From Spinacia oleracea (taxonomy: Eukaryota > Streptophyta > Magnoliopsida > Caryophyllales > Amaranthaceae), in contig NC_079490.1 of assembly GCF_020520425.1 (NCBI RefSeq), positions 5,456,001 to 5,520,000 on the forward strand: a stretch of 64,000 bases of DNA. Reading direction: 5' to 3'. The notes under the pieces are model-generated. The model was given only the letters and a program-made list of their open reading frames with translations. It was not told where the DNA came from and made no database searches. The stretch's first letter is position 1. Each line of letters opens with the position of its first letter. Below are positions 38,236-47,306 of the stretch, one piece after another. Made by a program: the position numbers and the translations under genes.

Positions 38236-41200
38236 CTAAACATAGTATTTTTTGAGCATGTTGGCGTTCCAACTATTCTTTAGCTCTTTTCCATCCATTG
38301 TCATAAGATGATATGAGCCAGGGGCTATCTCCCTTGTGATCTGGTATGGTCCTTCCCAATTTGCAGTGAATTTCCCCTCTGCCTTGCCCTTTCCTGTAGC
38401 TGCTGTTCGTCTAAGTACCAGGTCTCCCACATGCATAGGCCTGTGCTTGACTCTTTTATTGTAAGCTCTGCTCATTCTCTCTTTGTTTGCTGTGAGCCTC
38501 AGCTCTGCTAGCAACCTTACCTCTGGCAGAAGGTCTAACGATTCCCTCATGAGTTGTTCATTAGTGCTTTCATCATAGTACTGCACTCTGAAACTGGGCA
38601 GGCCAACCTCCACCGGTAATACTGCTTCTGCTCCAAAGGCTAACTTGTAGGGACTTTCTCCTGTCGCCTCCTTCTCAGTTGTTCTATTGGACCACAAAAT
38701 TTCTGGTATGAGGTCTGCCCATGCACCCTTAAAATCCTCTATTTTCTTTCGCAGAGCTCCAAGGATTTGTTTGTTCGCCGCCTCGGCCTGTCCGTTGCTC
38801 TGTGGGTGGCATACTGATGCGTAAGCAAATTTGATTCTTAGCTCTGCGCAATAATCTTTCACCGGTGTGCAATCGAATTGTGTCCCGTGATCAAAGACCA
38901 GACTTTCTGGGATGCCAAATCTTGTGATGATGTTTCTCCAGATGAAGTCTTTCATTCGTTTCGCTGTTATGCTTTTTGTGGGCTCTGCTTCTATCCATTT
39001 GGTGAAATAATCCACCGCCACGATCAAGTATCTTCTTCCTCCACTCGCAGCTGTAAACGGACCTAGGATGTCCATTCCCCACTGAGAGAATGGTATGGGA
39101 TTGACGATTGGTTGCAGATCATTTGAGGGCTGATTGATTACTGGAGCGAATTTCTGGCATTTGTCGCATTTCTTCACGTATGATTGCGAGTCACTCACCA
39201 TAGTTGGCCAATAGTACCCTGCTCTGAGGGCTTTCAAAGCTAGTGTTCTACCCCCAATATGATTACCGCATATGCCCTCATGAATTTCTTCAATGATTCT
39301 CTGTGATTCCTCTGTTGAGACGCATCTCAGCAGGGGTAGGGAGAAGGATTTTTTGTACAATCTGCCCTGGTAGATCACAAACCAGTGTTCATTTCGCTTT
39401 ATCTTCTTCTGTTCTGGCTCTGTTGTAGGGAGACCCCTGCCAAGCTTGTACGATACTATACTGTCGTACCACTGAGGCTCTGTGCTGATGGCGTTTACCA
39501 TGGGCCTCTTATCGATACTCTTCTCTTCCTGTACTTCCACCATCACTGTTCTTTCCAGGTCTTGCAGCGAAGAGCTTGCTAATTTTGAGAGAGCATCTGC
39601 TTGGCTATTCTCTGCCCTGGGGACCAACTGGATCTCGAAGCTTTCCAACTGGGCTACTGCTTCTTTCATCAGTGCCAGATACCTCTGCATGGACGGTTCT
39701 CGAGCTTCATACTCGCCTTTATACTGACTGGCCACTAACTGGGAATCTGTTTTCAACACGATTTTCTTAGCATCCGCTGCCTTGCACATTTGAATGCCTG
39801 CGATCGCTGCTTCGTACTCTGCTTCATTATTTGAGGCTTTGAATTTGAACTTTATGGCATATTCAAAGACATTACCTTCTGGTGAGGTCATTATAATGCC
39901 TGCTCCTGACCCTGTTACCGCGGCTGAGCCATCTACATATATCTGCCAGGTCCCCAGAGGTTCTTCTTCTTCTTCGTACGATGCCTCAGCTATGAAGTCT
40001 GCTAATGCCTGTGCCTTTATGGCCGTTCTTGGCCTGTATTCAATATCGTACTCTGAGAGTTCTACCGCCCATTTCAGCAATCTGCCTGAGGTATCCAGCC
40101 TTCGCAATGATTTCTCCAAAGGCTGATTTGTTAATACTTGTACCTTGTGAGCGTCGAAATATGGTTTCAGCTTCCTGGCAGCTATCATAATTGCGAAGGC
40201 CATTTTTTCGATCAGTGGGTACCTTTGCTCTGCGGGGTTGAGAATGTGACTGACGAAATATACTGGTTGTTGGGCTTTGTCCTTTTCCACTATTAAGGCT
40301 GCTGCTACAGTCTTTTTGGAGGCCGAGATGTACAACTGCAAAACATCTCCTACTTCTGGTCTGGCTATTGTTGGGAGGCTCTTTAGGTGATTCTTTACCT
40401 CTGCGAATGCCTTTTTTTGCTCTGCTTCCCACTTGAATGTTTTGTTGCCTTTCAGTACCTGAAAAAATGGGAGGGATCTATCTGCAGATTTACTGATAAA
40501 ACGAGTGAGTGCTGCCATCTTTCCCGTTAATCTCTGCACATCTCGTATGTTCTTTGGCTCTGGCAAGTTGAGTATGGCCTCCACCTTCTCGGGGTTGGCA
40601 TCTATTCCCCTTTCACTTACCAGAAATCCCAGGAACTTTCCTGACTTAACACCGAACACACATTTCTTTGGGTTTAGTTTCATGCCGTACTGTCTCAACG
40701 TAGCAAATGTTTCTCGCAGGTCTGCGATGTGATTGGCCTCTTTTTTGCTCTTGACTATGGAATCATCCACATATACTTCCACATTCCGGCCCTTTTGCTG
40801 TGCGAATATCTTATCTACAAGCTTTTGGTAGGTTGCACCCGCATTTTTCAGGCCGAATGGCATAGCTTTGTAGTTATAAACTCCAGCGTCTGTGATGAAA
40901 GCAGCTTTCTTACGATCTGATTCGAGTAAACTGATCTGATGGTAGCCGGAAAATGCATCCATGAAACTCAAGAGAGCGTGCCCACTGGTGGAATCAACCA
41001 GCTGGTCTATTCTGGGCAATGGGTAACAGTCCTTCGGACAGGCCTTGTTTAGGTCCGTGAAGTCTACACACATCCTCCATTGACCGTTTGCTTTCTTTAC
41101 CATCACAACGTTAGCCAGCCATTCTGGGTAATCACACTCTTCTATGAACTTGGCTGCTAGCAATTTGTTGATTTCTTCTTGGATGGCCACATTCTTCTCT

Positions 41201-43761
41201 GTCGAAAAATTTCTTTTCTTCTGTTTCACTGGCCTAACTTCTCTGCTGACATTCAGTCTATGGACCATGACACTGGGGTCAATCCCTGGCATTTCGTCCG
41301 CTGAGAAAGCAAATATGTCTGCGTGCTCTCTCAGCAGACCGATGAGGTTCACTCTGAGGGATAGGTCTACGTCTATGCCAATTCGAACTGTCCGGTCTGT
41401 CAACCCTTCCTCTAATTCTATCTCCTCAGTTTCGTCAGTTGGCGTGGGTTCCAACAGACCTTCCTCCCGATGCTCGAAGTTTTCCATGCTTAACAACTTG
41501 TCTTTTTTGCGCTCTGCTCTCTTTCTTTTTCGAGATTGGGGAAGTTCTTCTTCTGCCAGTGGTGGGGGTCTGGGTGGTTGTTTTAGCGCAGTGTGGTAGC
41601 ACTTCTTGGCCTGCTCCTGACTGCCTTTTACCTTGGCTGAGCGGCCATCATTTGTCGTATACATCATGGTAAGGTGATAAGTGGAGACTACAGCCCCTGC
41701 GTCATGGATGAATGGTCTGCCAAGAATGACGTTGTAGGCTGCGGGGACTTTCACAATCATGAAGTCTACCATGATATCCTTGATATCCTTCCCTTGGCCA
41801 ATCTGCACCGGCAAACTGACTATCCCCTCTGGTATGACTGTGGCTCCTGTGAATCCGATTACTGGGTAATTGACTAATCTTACATATTTCTCATCAATTT
41901 GCAACTCTTGGAAAGCAGGCCAGAACAGGATATTCGCAGAGCTACCTCCGTCTATCAGAATACGGTGGATTTTTCTGTTTGCTACATTCAGGGCTAGTAC
42001 CATGGGGTCGTCATGGGGGTATATTATGCCTTTACAGTCATCCTCTGTGAAAGTGCACTGCGGGATTTTTGGAGGGGCGGGCCACCTGCCAGAATTATGG
42101 TAATTAACCTGGTGCTTGAATTCGCTCACACTGGCCTTGGCCCCGCTAACAGTGGTTCCCGCGTAAACTGGCCCTCCTGTTATGACCAAAATGTCGCCCA
42201 TTCTCTTTTGGTCTGCTGGGTAGCTCTGCTTGGGTTCCGCCTTCTTATTGTCGGACCTATTATCATTATCTCTGTTCTCATAGGTCCTGCCATACGAGCT
42301 TTTTGCTTTGAATTGAGTCAAGTATCCCCTCCGGATCAGATCTTCGATATTATCCTTCAAATGAGTGCACTCTTCTGTGAGGTGGCCATGGTCTCTGTGA
42401 AAGTCACAGTACTTTTTTGGGTCCCTGTACTTGTTGTACATTTTGGGAGGTCTCTGCCACTTCTCGTCCTCTTTGCTGATAGCAAAAATTTGAGTTCTGG
42501 ATGCCACTAAGGGGGTATACTCATTAAACTTCCCCCTTTTCTCAGTTTTAAACTCGTTACCTTTGCCTCTGCCTGGTCCCTGCCAGTCTCTTCTTGGCTG
42601 TGGGTTTTCTCTTCTGTCTGAGTACTCTTTTTTGTATGGCTCTTTCTTGCTCTGACTACCGTAATTGTTCTCACTTGCCACATATCGACGTGAGGTTGCT
42701 CTGCCAATTTCTTCACTCTTTATAAATTCATTTGCCTTTCCCAGCACCTCTGCGAGGGTTGTGAATGATTTTCTGCCCGGATAACTCTTGAACTCTCCAT
42801 CCCGCAGACCAGTCATCATGGCCAGGACTGCCACCTCTTGCTGCAACTTGGGTATATTCGACGCCTCCATATTGAATCTGGATATGTATTCCCTCAGAGA
42901 TTCCTGAGGCCCCTGGATGACTGACATCAGCTCCCCTGTCATCCTTTCTCTGGCAATGTTTGCCACGTATTGGGTGCGAAACAAGATAGCTAGCTGCCGG
43001 AAAGATGTTATGGTGCCTTTGGGTATTTTACCAAACCAGCTCTGTGCCATCCCCTCTAGAGTGGAAGGAAAGACCTTACACCACATAGAGTCTGTGTTGG
43101 TATATAGCATCATATGTCCCCCAAAGGCAGAGAGGTGATTCGTTGGGTCTGTCTTTCCGGAGTATTTGCAGGTGGGCATTTTTATCTTCTCCATTCTTTC
43201 AGAGAGTATTTCATCGCAGAAGGGAGAATTATCAGGTTTAACTATTGCTCGGATGGGATTGGGCATACCTGACACGGGGTGGTGTCTTTGACTGGGTGCT
43301 TGCTCAGTCCTTGCCCGGGGTTGAGCTCTGCTTGGTGTGATACTCTCTGCTTCATACTCTTGATTATCAGCCCCTTCCATGTCCTGCTGCAGATTCCTCC
43401 TCCAAACATTCGGACTATGCTGGGGTCTGGGACGTTTTCTCCTCTGCTCAACCTCAACCTCTGGGGCTGTTCTCATGACCTGGGCTTGTGGGGTTGTTTG
43501 AGTAAGGAATGTCAGGACTTCTATTGCTGTGCGCATCTGGTCGGGTGAGAACTGTGCCCCCAATCGTGCTAGTGAAGCACTGGTTGGAATTGGGATACCC
43601 TGGCCCTGGCTAGGGGTTGCCATAGCTCTGGGTTGTGGTGTCTCTCTTGGCGGACCAAGACTCTGAGGCATGCCGAATAAGGGTACATTTGTGGTTCTCT
43701 GGTTGTTTTTTGAGGTGGGTGGTTCTATCTGCTGGATTATCGGTTCGCTTGACTCAGTCAT
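38236..43761 (-). CDS. Gag-Pol polyprotein of the right retrotransposon copy
   Basis: 1841 residues, ATG at 43759-43761, uninterrupted. Domain order is as in the left copy: Gag, protease (DGGSSA), reverse transcriptase (YVDD), Ty3-type RNase H, archaeal-type RNase H, zinc-binding and catalytic integrase with the WEGPY module. Differences from the left copy are scattered. Examples are HHPVSG for HHSVSG, KSYPGRK for KSYLGRK, IFAISK for IFSISK, FTEDDC for FTEEDC, LLAAKF for LLASKF and PFSQWG for PFAQWG. None hits a catalytic residue. The LTR C promoter would drive it, with genomic RNA ending in LTR B or LTR A. Confidence 0.95.
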   Translation of the reverse strand: MTESSEPIIQQIEPPTSKNNQRTTNVPLFGMPQSLGPPRETPQPRAMATPSQGQGIPIPTSASLARLGAQFSPDQMRTAIEVLTFLTQTTPQAQVMRTAPEVEVEQRRKRPRPQHSPNVWRRNLQQDMEGADNQEYEAESITPSRAQPRARTEQAPSQRHHPVSGMPNPIRAIVKPDNSPFCDEILSERMEKIKMPTCKYSGKTDPTNHLSAFGGHMMLYTNTDSMWCKVFPSTLEGMAQSWFGKIPKGTITSFRQLAILFRTQYVANIARERMTGELMSVIQGPQESLREYISRFNMEASNIPKLQQEVAVLAMMTGLRDGEFKSYPGRKSFTTLAEVLGKANEFIKSEEIGRATSRRYVASENNYGSQSKKEPYKKEYSDRRENPQPRRDWQGPGRGKGNEFKTEKRGKFNEYTPLVASRTQIFAISKEDEKWQRPPKMYNKYRDPKKYCDFHRDHGHLTEECTHLKDNIEDLIRRGYLTQFKAKSSYGRTYENRDNDNRSDNKKAEPKQSYPADQKRMGDILVITGGPVYAGTTVSGAKASVSEFKHQVNYHNSGRWPAPPKIPQCTFTEDDCKGIIYPHDDPMVLALNVANRKIHRILIDGGSSANILFWPAFQELQIDEKYVRLVNYPVIGFTGATVIPEGIVSLPVQIGQGKDIKDIMVDFMIVKVPAAYNVILGRPFIHDAGAVVSTYHLTMMYTTNDGRSAKVKGSQEQAKKCYHTALKQPPRPPPLAEEELPQSRKRKRAERKKDKLLSMENFEHREEGLLEPTPTDETEEIELEEGLTDRTVRIGIDVDLSLRVNLIGLLREHADIFAFSADEMPGIDPSVMVHRLNVSREVRPVKQKKRNFSTEKNVAIQEEINKLLAAKFIEECDYPEWLANVVMVKKANGQWRMCVDFTDLNKACPKDCYPLPRIDQLVDSTSGHALLSFMDAFSGYHQISLLESDRKKAAFITDAGVYNYKAMPFGLKNAGATYQKLVDKIFAQQKGRNVEVYVDDSIVKSKKEANHIADLRETFATLRQYGMKLNPKKCVFGVKSGKFLGFLVSERGIDANPEKVEAILNLPEPKNIRDVQRLTGKMAALTRFISKSADRSLPFFQVLKGNKTFKWEAEQKKAFAEVKNHLKSLPTIARPEVGDVLQLYISASKKTVAAALIVEKDKAQQPVYFVSHILNPAEQRYPLIEKMAFAIMIAARKLKPYFDAHKVQVLTNQPLEKSLRRLDTSGRLLKWAVELSEYDIEYRPRTAIKAQALADFIAEASYEEEEEPLGTWQIYVDGSAAVTGSGAGIIMTSPEGNVFEYAIKFKFKASNNEAEYEAAIAGIQMCKAADAKKIVLKTDSQLVASQYKGEYEAREPSMQRYLALMKEAVAQLESFEIQLVPRAENSQADALSKLASSSLQDLERTVMVEVQEEKSIDKRPMVNAISTEPQWYDSIVSYKLGRGLPTTEPEQKKIKRNEHWFVIYQGRLYKKSFSLPLLRCVSTEESQRIIEEIHEGICGNHIGGRTLALKALRAGYYWPTMVSDSQSYVKKCDKCQKFAPVINQPSNDLQPIVNPIPFSQWGMDILGPFTAASGGRRYLIVAVDYFTKWIEAEPTKSITAKRMKDFIWRNIITRFGIPESLVFDHGTQFDCTPVKDYCAELRIKFAYASVCHPQSNGQAEAANKQILGALRKKIEDFKGAWADLIPEILWSNRTTEKEATGESPYKLAFGAEAVLPVEVGLPSFRVQYYDESTNEQLMRESLDLLPEVRLLAELRLTANKERMSRAYNKRVKHRPMHVGDLVLRRTAATGKGKAEGKFTANWEGPYQITREIAPGSYHLMTMDGKELKNSWNANMLKKYYV

Positions 43762-43804
43762 TGCGTGAGAGGGTAGGTCTTTTAGAAGCAAGGTCTGGGA
43801 TTAC

Positions 43805-43822
43805 CCCCTCCTTCTAGCGCCA
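43805..43822 (-). other. Primer-binding site, right copy
   Basis: Two bases inside LTR C the minus strand reads TGGCGCTAGAAGGAGG, the same site as in the left copy. Confidence 0.6.
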
Positions 43823-43824
43823 CT

Positions 43825-44326
43825 TGTTCCGGGTGTGGAACTGGGGGAGCCCTGCCTGATGATGTTGCCCTGCTTGGTGATGCTGCCCTGTCGGACAGAA
43901 CGAACGTAAGCTAACCTCGGGGGTTTAACCGAGGAAACCCCCTCCGATGCCTAAGTCAGCAAATGAGATAATGTTCTAGAGAGAGAAAGTAGAGAGGGTT
44001 AAGAATTGTACTTTGTATTGAACGTGTCCGCAAATGAATGGGGTCGGCAGTATTTATAGGCGTACTATTCAGTACTTTGGCCTATTCAGATGTTGCCGCG
44101 TGTACGCTAGTGATGTACTTGTTGTTTGTCCTTTTGCTTAACGACGTATCTATGTTGTCGTCTAGCAGGTCGTTGCCCCGCAGACCTAAGGGTCTGCGCG
44201 GTTCTTGAGGGCTTGTGGTACTTTCAATAGGTACTTCCTGCGGTTGCTTTGCTTGATCTGTCTTATCTGATGTCCGATGGTCTGCTGTGACATGAATGAT
44301 CTGCTAGGTTACTTCTACTCCGTACA
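43825..44326 (-). repeat. LTR C (5' LTR of the right copy)
   Basis: 502 bp, TG...CA, TATA box at 44051-44058. Its only visible difference from LTR A is GGGTCGG for GGGACGG. Immediately right is ACAGTCATAGGGG, which continues into the inverted copy of 9495-9803. Confidence 0.93.
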
Positions 44327-44635
44327 ACAGTCATAGGGGAAATCGGATCAAACAATGATGTGTAAACGATGATTAGAAGGATTTATGTCTTTTGCTAGGT
44401 TGCACGAAAACGAAAAACGGAGAAACGGGGAAACGCAAAATATCAAAATTGTAAAACACGGGGAAACGACTCAAAAATATAAATAGCTAAATTTGTTTAC
44501 CGAGTATTATAATTACTCGTTAATAATATTATAAATAAAAAATATTTTTAATGAACTAGTATTTTGGTACGACTTAGTAAAAATCTGAATTTGTATAAAA
44601 CACAATTAGTTTAAAATGGTCAATTAAGCATGAAT
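44327..44635. repeat. Right arm of the 309-bp inverted repeat (partner 9495-9803)
   Basis: Inverted, near-identical copy of 9495-9803. Its left edge coincides with the outer edge of LTR C and its right edge with the point where 9495 meets LINE spacer. Non-coding. Confidence 0.85.
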
Positions 44636-45046
44636 TATACTATGTACGTAAACTACAAATTAAACCTCGTTATTTTAAATTTTTATTTTCATTTTTTCGG
44701 AAAAATTGAATAGAAATTATGTTTAAAAATAAGTTAAGTTTAAGAAACATAAGAGCTAAATGATTTCTCGAAATTTTTATATTGAAGTTGAAATACATTT
44801 GTTAATATTGTAAAATCATATATTTTTATTATAGTTATTAGTAACATAAAATGCAATATTAGAAAATCAATAGTAATAGTGCAATGTATAATTTGCAAAA
44901 AAAGTTCATGTTAATTAAGTGATTGATATTTTTCATATTAATATTAGAAAATCAATATTAATAGTGCAGTGTAGTATTTTCAATTTTTGCTATAATAAAT
45001 GAACTCGTAATATTTCTTATAATATAGTCCGTATATTGCTCTATAA
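44636..45046. other. AT-rich intergenic sequence
   Basis: Contains a short duplicated phrase (AATATTAGAAAATCAATA-TAATAGTGCA twice, near 44856 and 44941). Nothing else recognised. Confidence 0.3.
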
Positions 45047-45259
45047 TACCAACTCTAATGGAAGGCGACAATGGTCGTTGTAACTTAGTATCGATACAAC
45101 TTTTGCTTTCTTTTGTAGAGTTTTTGGTCTTTTTACCAACAGTTCGCGATACTTAAATCATATCGTTAACCTTCTTCCCTTAGATTCCGTCATGATAATT
45201 AAATTCACAATTCAAAGATTCTATACTTAAATTTGGTTGATCAATTTTAATATATACTC
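45047..45259 (-). pseudogene. Decayed 5' fragment of an F-box gene related to 13220-14404
   Basis: Two blocks match the inverted start of the F-box gene. 45180-45259 covers its TATA-proximal leader and start codon (ATG at 45191-45193). 45047-45083 covers the codons for DH.RLPLELV. About 100 nt of foreign sequence separates them and brings an early stop. The remainder of the gene is missing. Confidence 0.65.
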
Positions 45260-45330
45260 CATTGTCAGATTTAATCAATCTATTTTCTTAATTTATTTCA
45301 TCAAATATGGACATGTATTTATACTACATA

Positions 45331-45356
45331 CTAGTTTAGATCCCGTGCACGCACGG
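45331..45356 (-). mobile_element. Putative Helitron 3' terminus, - strand
   Basis: A perfect hairpin CCGTGC-AC-GCACGG (45343-45356) lies eight bases from CTAG with T beyond it, in minus orientation. This is the best of the Helitron-type ends here. The element should extend to the right; its 5' end is not identified. Confidence 0.5.
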
Positions 45357-45768
45357 ATTTTGATCATTTTTTTCACAAAATATTTAACTGAACATCTACC
45401 AACTAATGCATAGTTATAACATTTTTAACATACTTGTTTAAATTTATTCATCTAATATGCATATTTAAAATGCTAATATGTTAATTTGACCAAAATATTG
45501 AGTGATATATTTTCCATTATTAATATAGCGATTTGACTAAAATATTACCAATTTAGAATAATTATTATTACGTCGTATCTATTATTGACATAATTTATAA
45601 ACTAACTTTTGTTTCCATACTTAAATAGTTTATAAAAAATGTAGAAAATAAAAATAAAAATAAAATAAAACAGATACACTTTTTTTGAAAAGTGATTTTG
45701 GCGGGAAAAAATTGCACCAGGAAGTGACATGTGTCATTCCTGGTGTCTCTTTTAGTATATATATAGTA

Positions 45769-46122
45769 CTCCCTCCGTCTCTATTTGTTTTTTACGTTTT
45801 CCTTTTTGGTATCTCAAAATGTTCTTTACATTTCCTTTTATATTATCACATAAATGACTTATTATTCTATCAAAATTTGTGTCCAATTATTATTTTAACC
45901 AATTAAATTCATTGGGACATTAAAATTTTCACACTTTTCCATTAGGACATTAAATTTTTCTCATTTCCCAATATCAGAATTTTGATAAAAGTGAAAACAT
46001 TATAAATAAACGTAATTTACCTTGTTTAACTAAAAAAAATTGAGGAATCCCGATGCAAATTAATTAATCGTTAAAATGCGTGAAAAATACCAAACGCAAA
46101 AAACAAAAAGAAACGGAGGGAG
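45769..46122. mobile_element. Stowaway-like MITE, family 2, complete copy
   Basis: Terminal repeats CTCCCTCCGTCTCTATTTG and the complement of CAAAAAGAAACGGAGGGAG, flanked by TA on both sides. 354 bp, no coding capacity. Relatives are at 52985-53304 and, inverted, at 53398-53726. Confidence 0.8.
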
Positions 46123-46182
46123 TAATAGATAATTCAACGTCTACTAGTATTAATTAGGAACTTATACCAACCCTTAGTAATA

Positions 46183-46560
46183 GACAAATTTATAATAAAG
46201 TTTTAAATAATATTTCACCTTTTATTTTATTTTATTTTATAATATCAACCGCTACTTTTACCGAACACTCATATCAGTTACCCGCTACCTTTGACAGCTA
46301 ACCGTTACCCGCTACTATTGACCGCTACCCGCTACTCCAACCGTTACCCGCTACTGAACCGCTACCCGCTACTCGCTACCGCTACTTTTGCCGAACAGGG
46401 CCTAATTTTAACGTTTGATAAAAGCTACTCAACCGCTACCTCTACCGCTAACCGCTACCTAAATCGCTACCTCGCCAAACACTTACAAATTTTACAAGTA
46501 GCGTCTTGACTCGGTCAAAACGCTACCCGCTACCTCAAAAGCTACCGCCGAACACGCCCT
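46183..46560. mobile_element. hAT-like foldback MITE, copy 2, with left half inverted
   Basis: 46183-46402 is the reverse complement of the left half of copy 1 (10110 to about 10325), so the outer terminus (GCCGAACAGGGCC) now sits in the middle. 46403-46560 is the right half in normal orientation, ending GCCGAACACGCCCT. The piece equivalent to 10328-10352 is missing. Confidence 0.75.
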
Positions 46561-47006
46561 ATGTCAAGTGAGCAACAATTATAATTCCCTTCAAATGCTC
46601 CTAGCCAAATAATAATGATCCAAAATTAAGAAAATACTTGAAATATGAACATGTAAAACATACAAAGTATTAAATAAATTAAATTAAATGTACCAATACC
46701 TATTCATGTAAGGTAAATTGAAAAATGTTATTGATTAAAAAAAAAGATTAGATTTTCTATTGAACTTTAAAATAATATATATGGACTACTACAAATCTCT
46801 TCTATTAATCTTTTGCAGTGATAAAAAATTAGATTTTTTGTTAGGATCGGATAAGATATGCTATATACTCCGTAGCATTTTATAAGAAGATATACTATGT
46901 ACTCAGTATTAACATCAAGATAAAAGAAAATAATAAATACGAATCTAAAAGATTATTAAATTAAAAAATAAATATTAAATTATGTAAAAGTGAAAGACAA
47001 TTTTGC
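46561..47006. other. AT-rich intergenic sequence
   Basis: No gene or repeat recognised apart from A/T-rich simple stretches. Confidence 0.25.
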
Positions 47007-47009
47007 CCT

Positions 47010-47303
47010 TACTACAAAATTATGCATCAATTAGAGATGGATTTTGAGACGGATACAACAAACGTCTCAAAATAAAGACGGATTACTAAATTTCGTCTCT
47101 AAATTAAAATTGAGATGAAATTATATAGGGAGTTTCAAAAATTCCGTCTCAAATTTGTAATGGATTTGCAAGAATTCCGTCTCAAATTGTTTTGAGACGC
47201 TCTCTATAGAGACGCCCTATTTTCGTCTCAAATCCATCTCTAAGCAGCATTTTGAAACGAATTTGGACTATATAAGTCTCTATAAAATGATTATTTTGTA
47301 GTG
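47010..47303. mobile_element. Mini-CACTA element
   Basis: The right end reads TTTTGTAGTG, the complement of CACTACAAAA. The left end reads TACTACAAAA, with C changed to T. Both are flanked by CCT, a 3-bp target duplication as expected for CACTA (En/Spm) transposons. Subterminal GAGATGGATTTTGAGACG motifs are repeated in both orientations. 294 bp, no transposase. Confidence 0.75.
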
Positions 47304-47306
47304 CCT

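Larger units (their letters stand above)
21029..44326 (-). mobile_element. Tandem pair of Ty3/gypsy (Tat-lineage-like) retrotransposons sharing the central LTR
   Basis: The order on the plus strand is LTR A (21029-21530), internal 1, LTR B (32432-32934), internal 2, LTR C (43825-44326). Both internals are read leftward and nearly identical: about ten amino-acid differences in 1841 Gag-Pol residues, plus a handful of silent changes and length changes in homopolymers. The archaeal-type second RNase H, the antisense gene and the tandem repeats between pol and the 3' LTR place the family in the Tat lineage (Ogre, Retand, Grande relatives). No target-site duplication joins the outer ends: ACAGT follows LTR C, while ACTGG precedes LTR A. 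Confidence 0.92.

Noticed and set aside
21024-44331. A 5-bp target-site duplication around the retrotransposon array
   Set aside because: Left flank ACTGG and right flank ACAGT do not match, so a simple single insertion is not supported.
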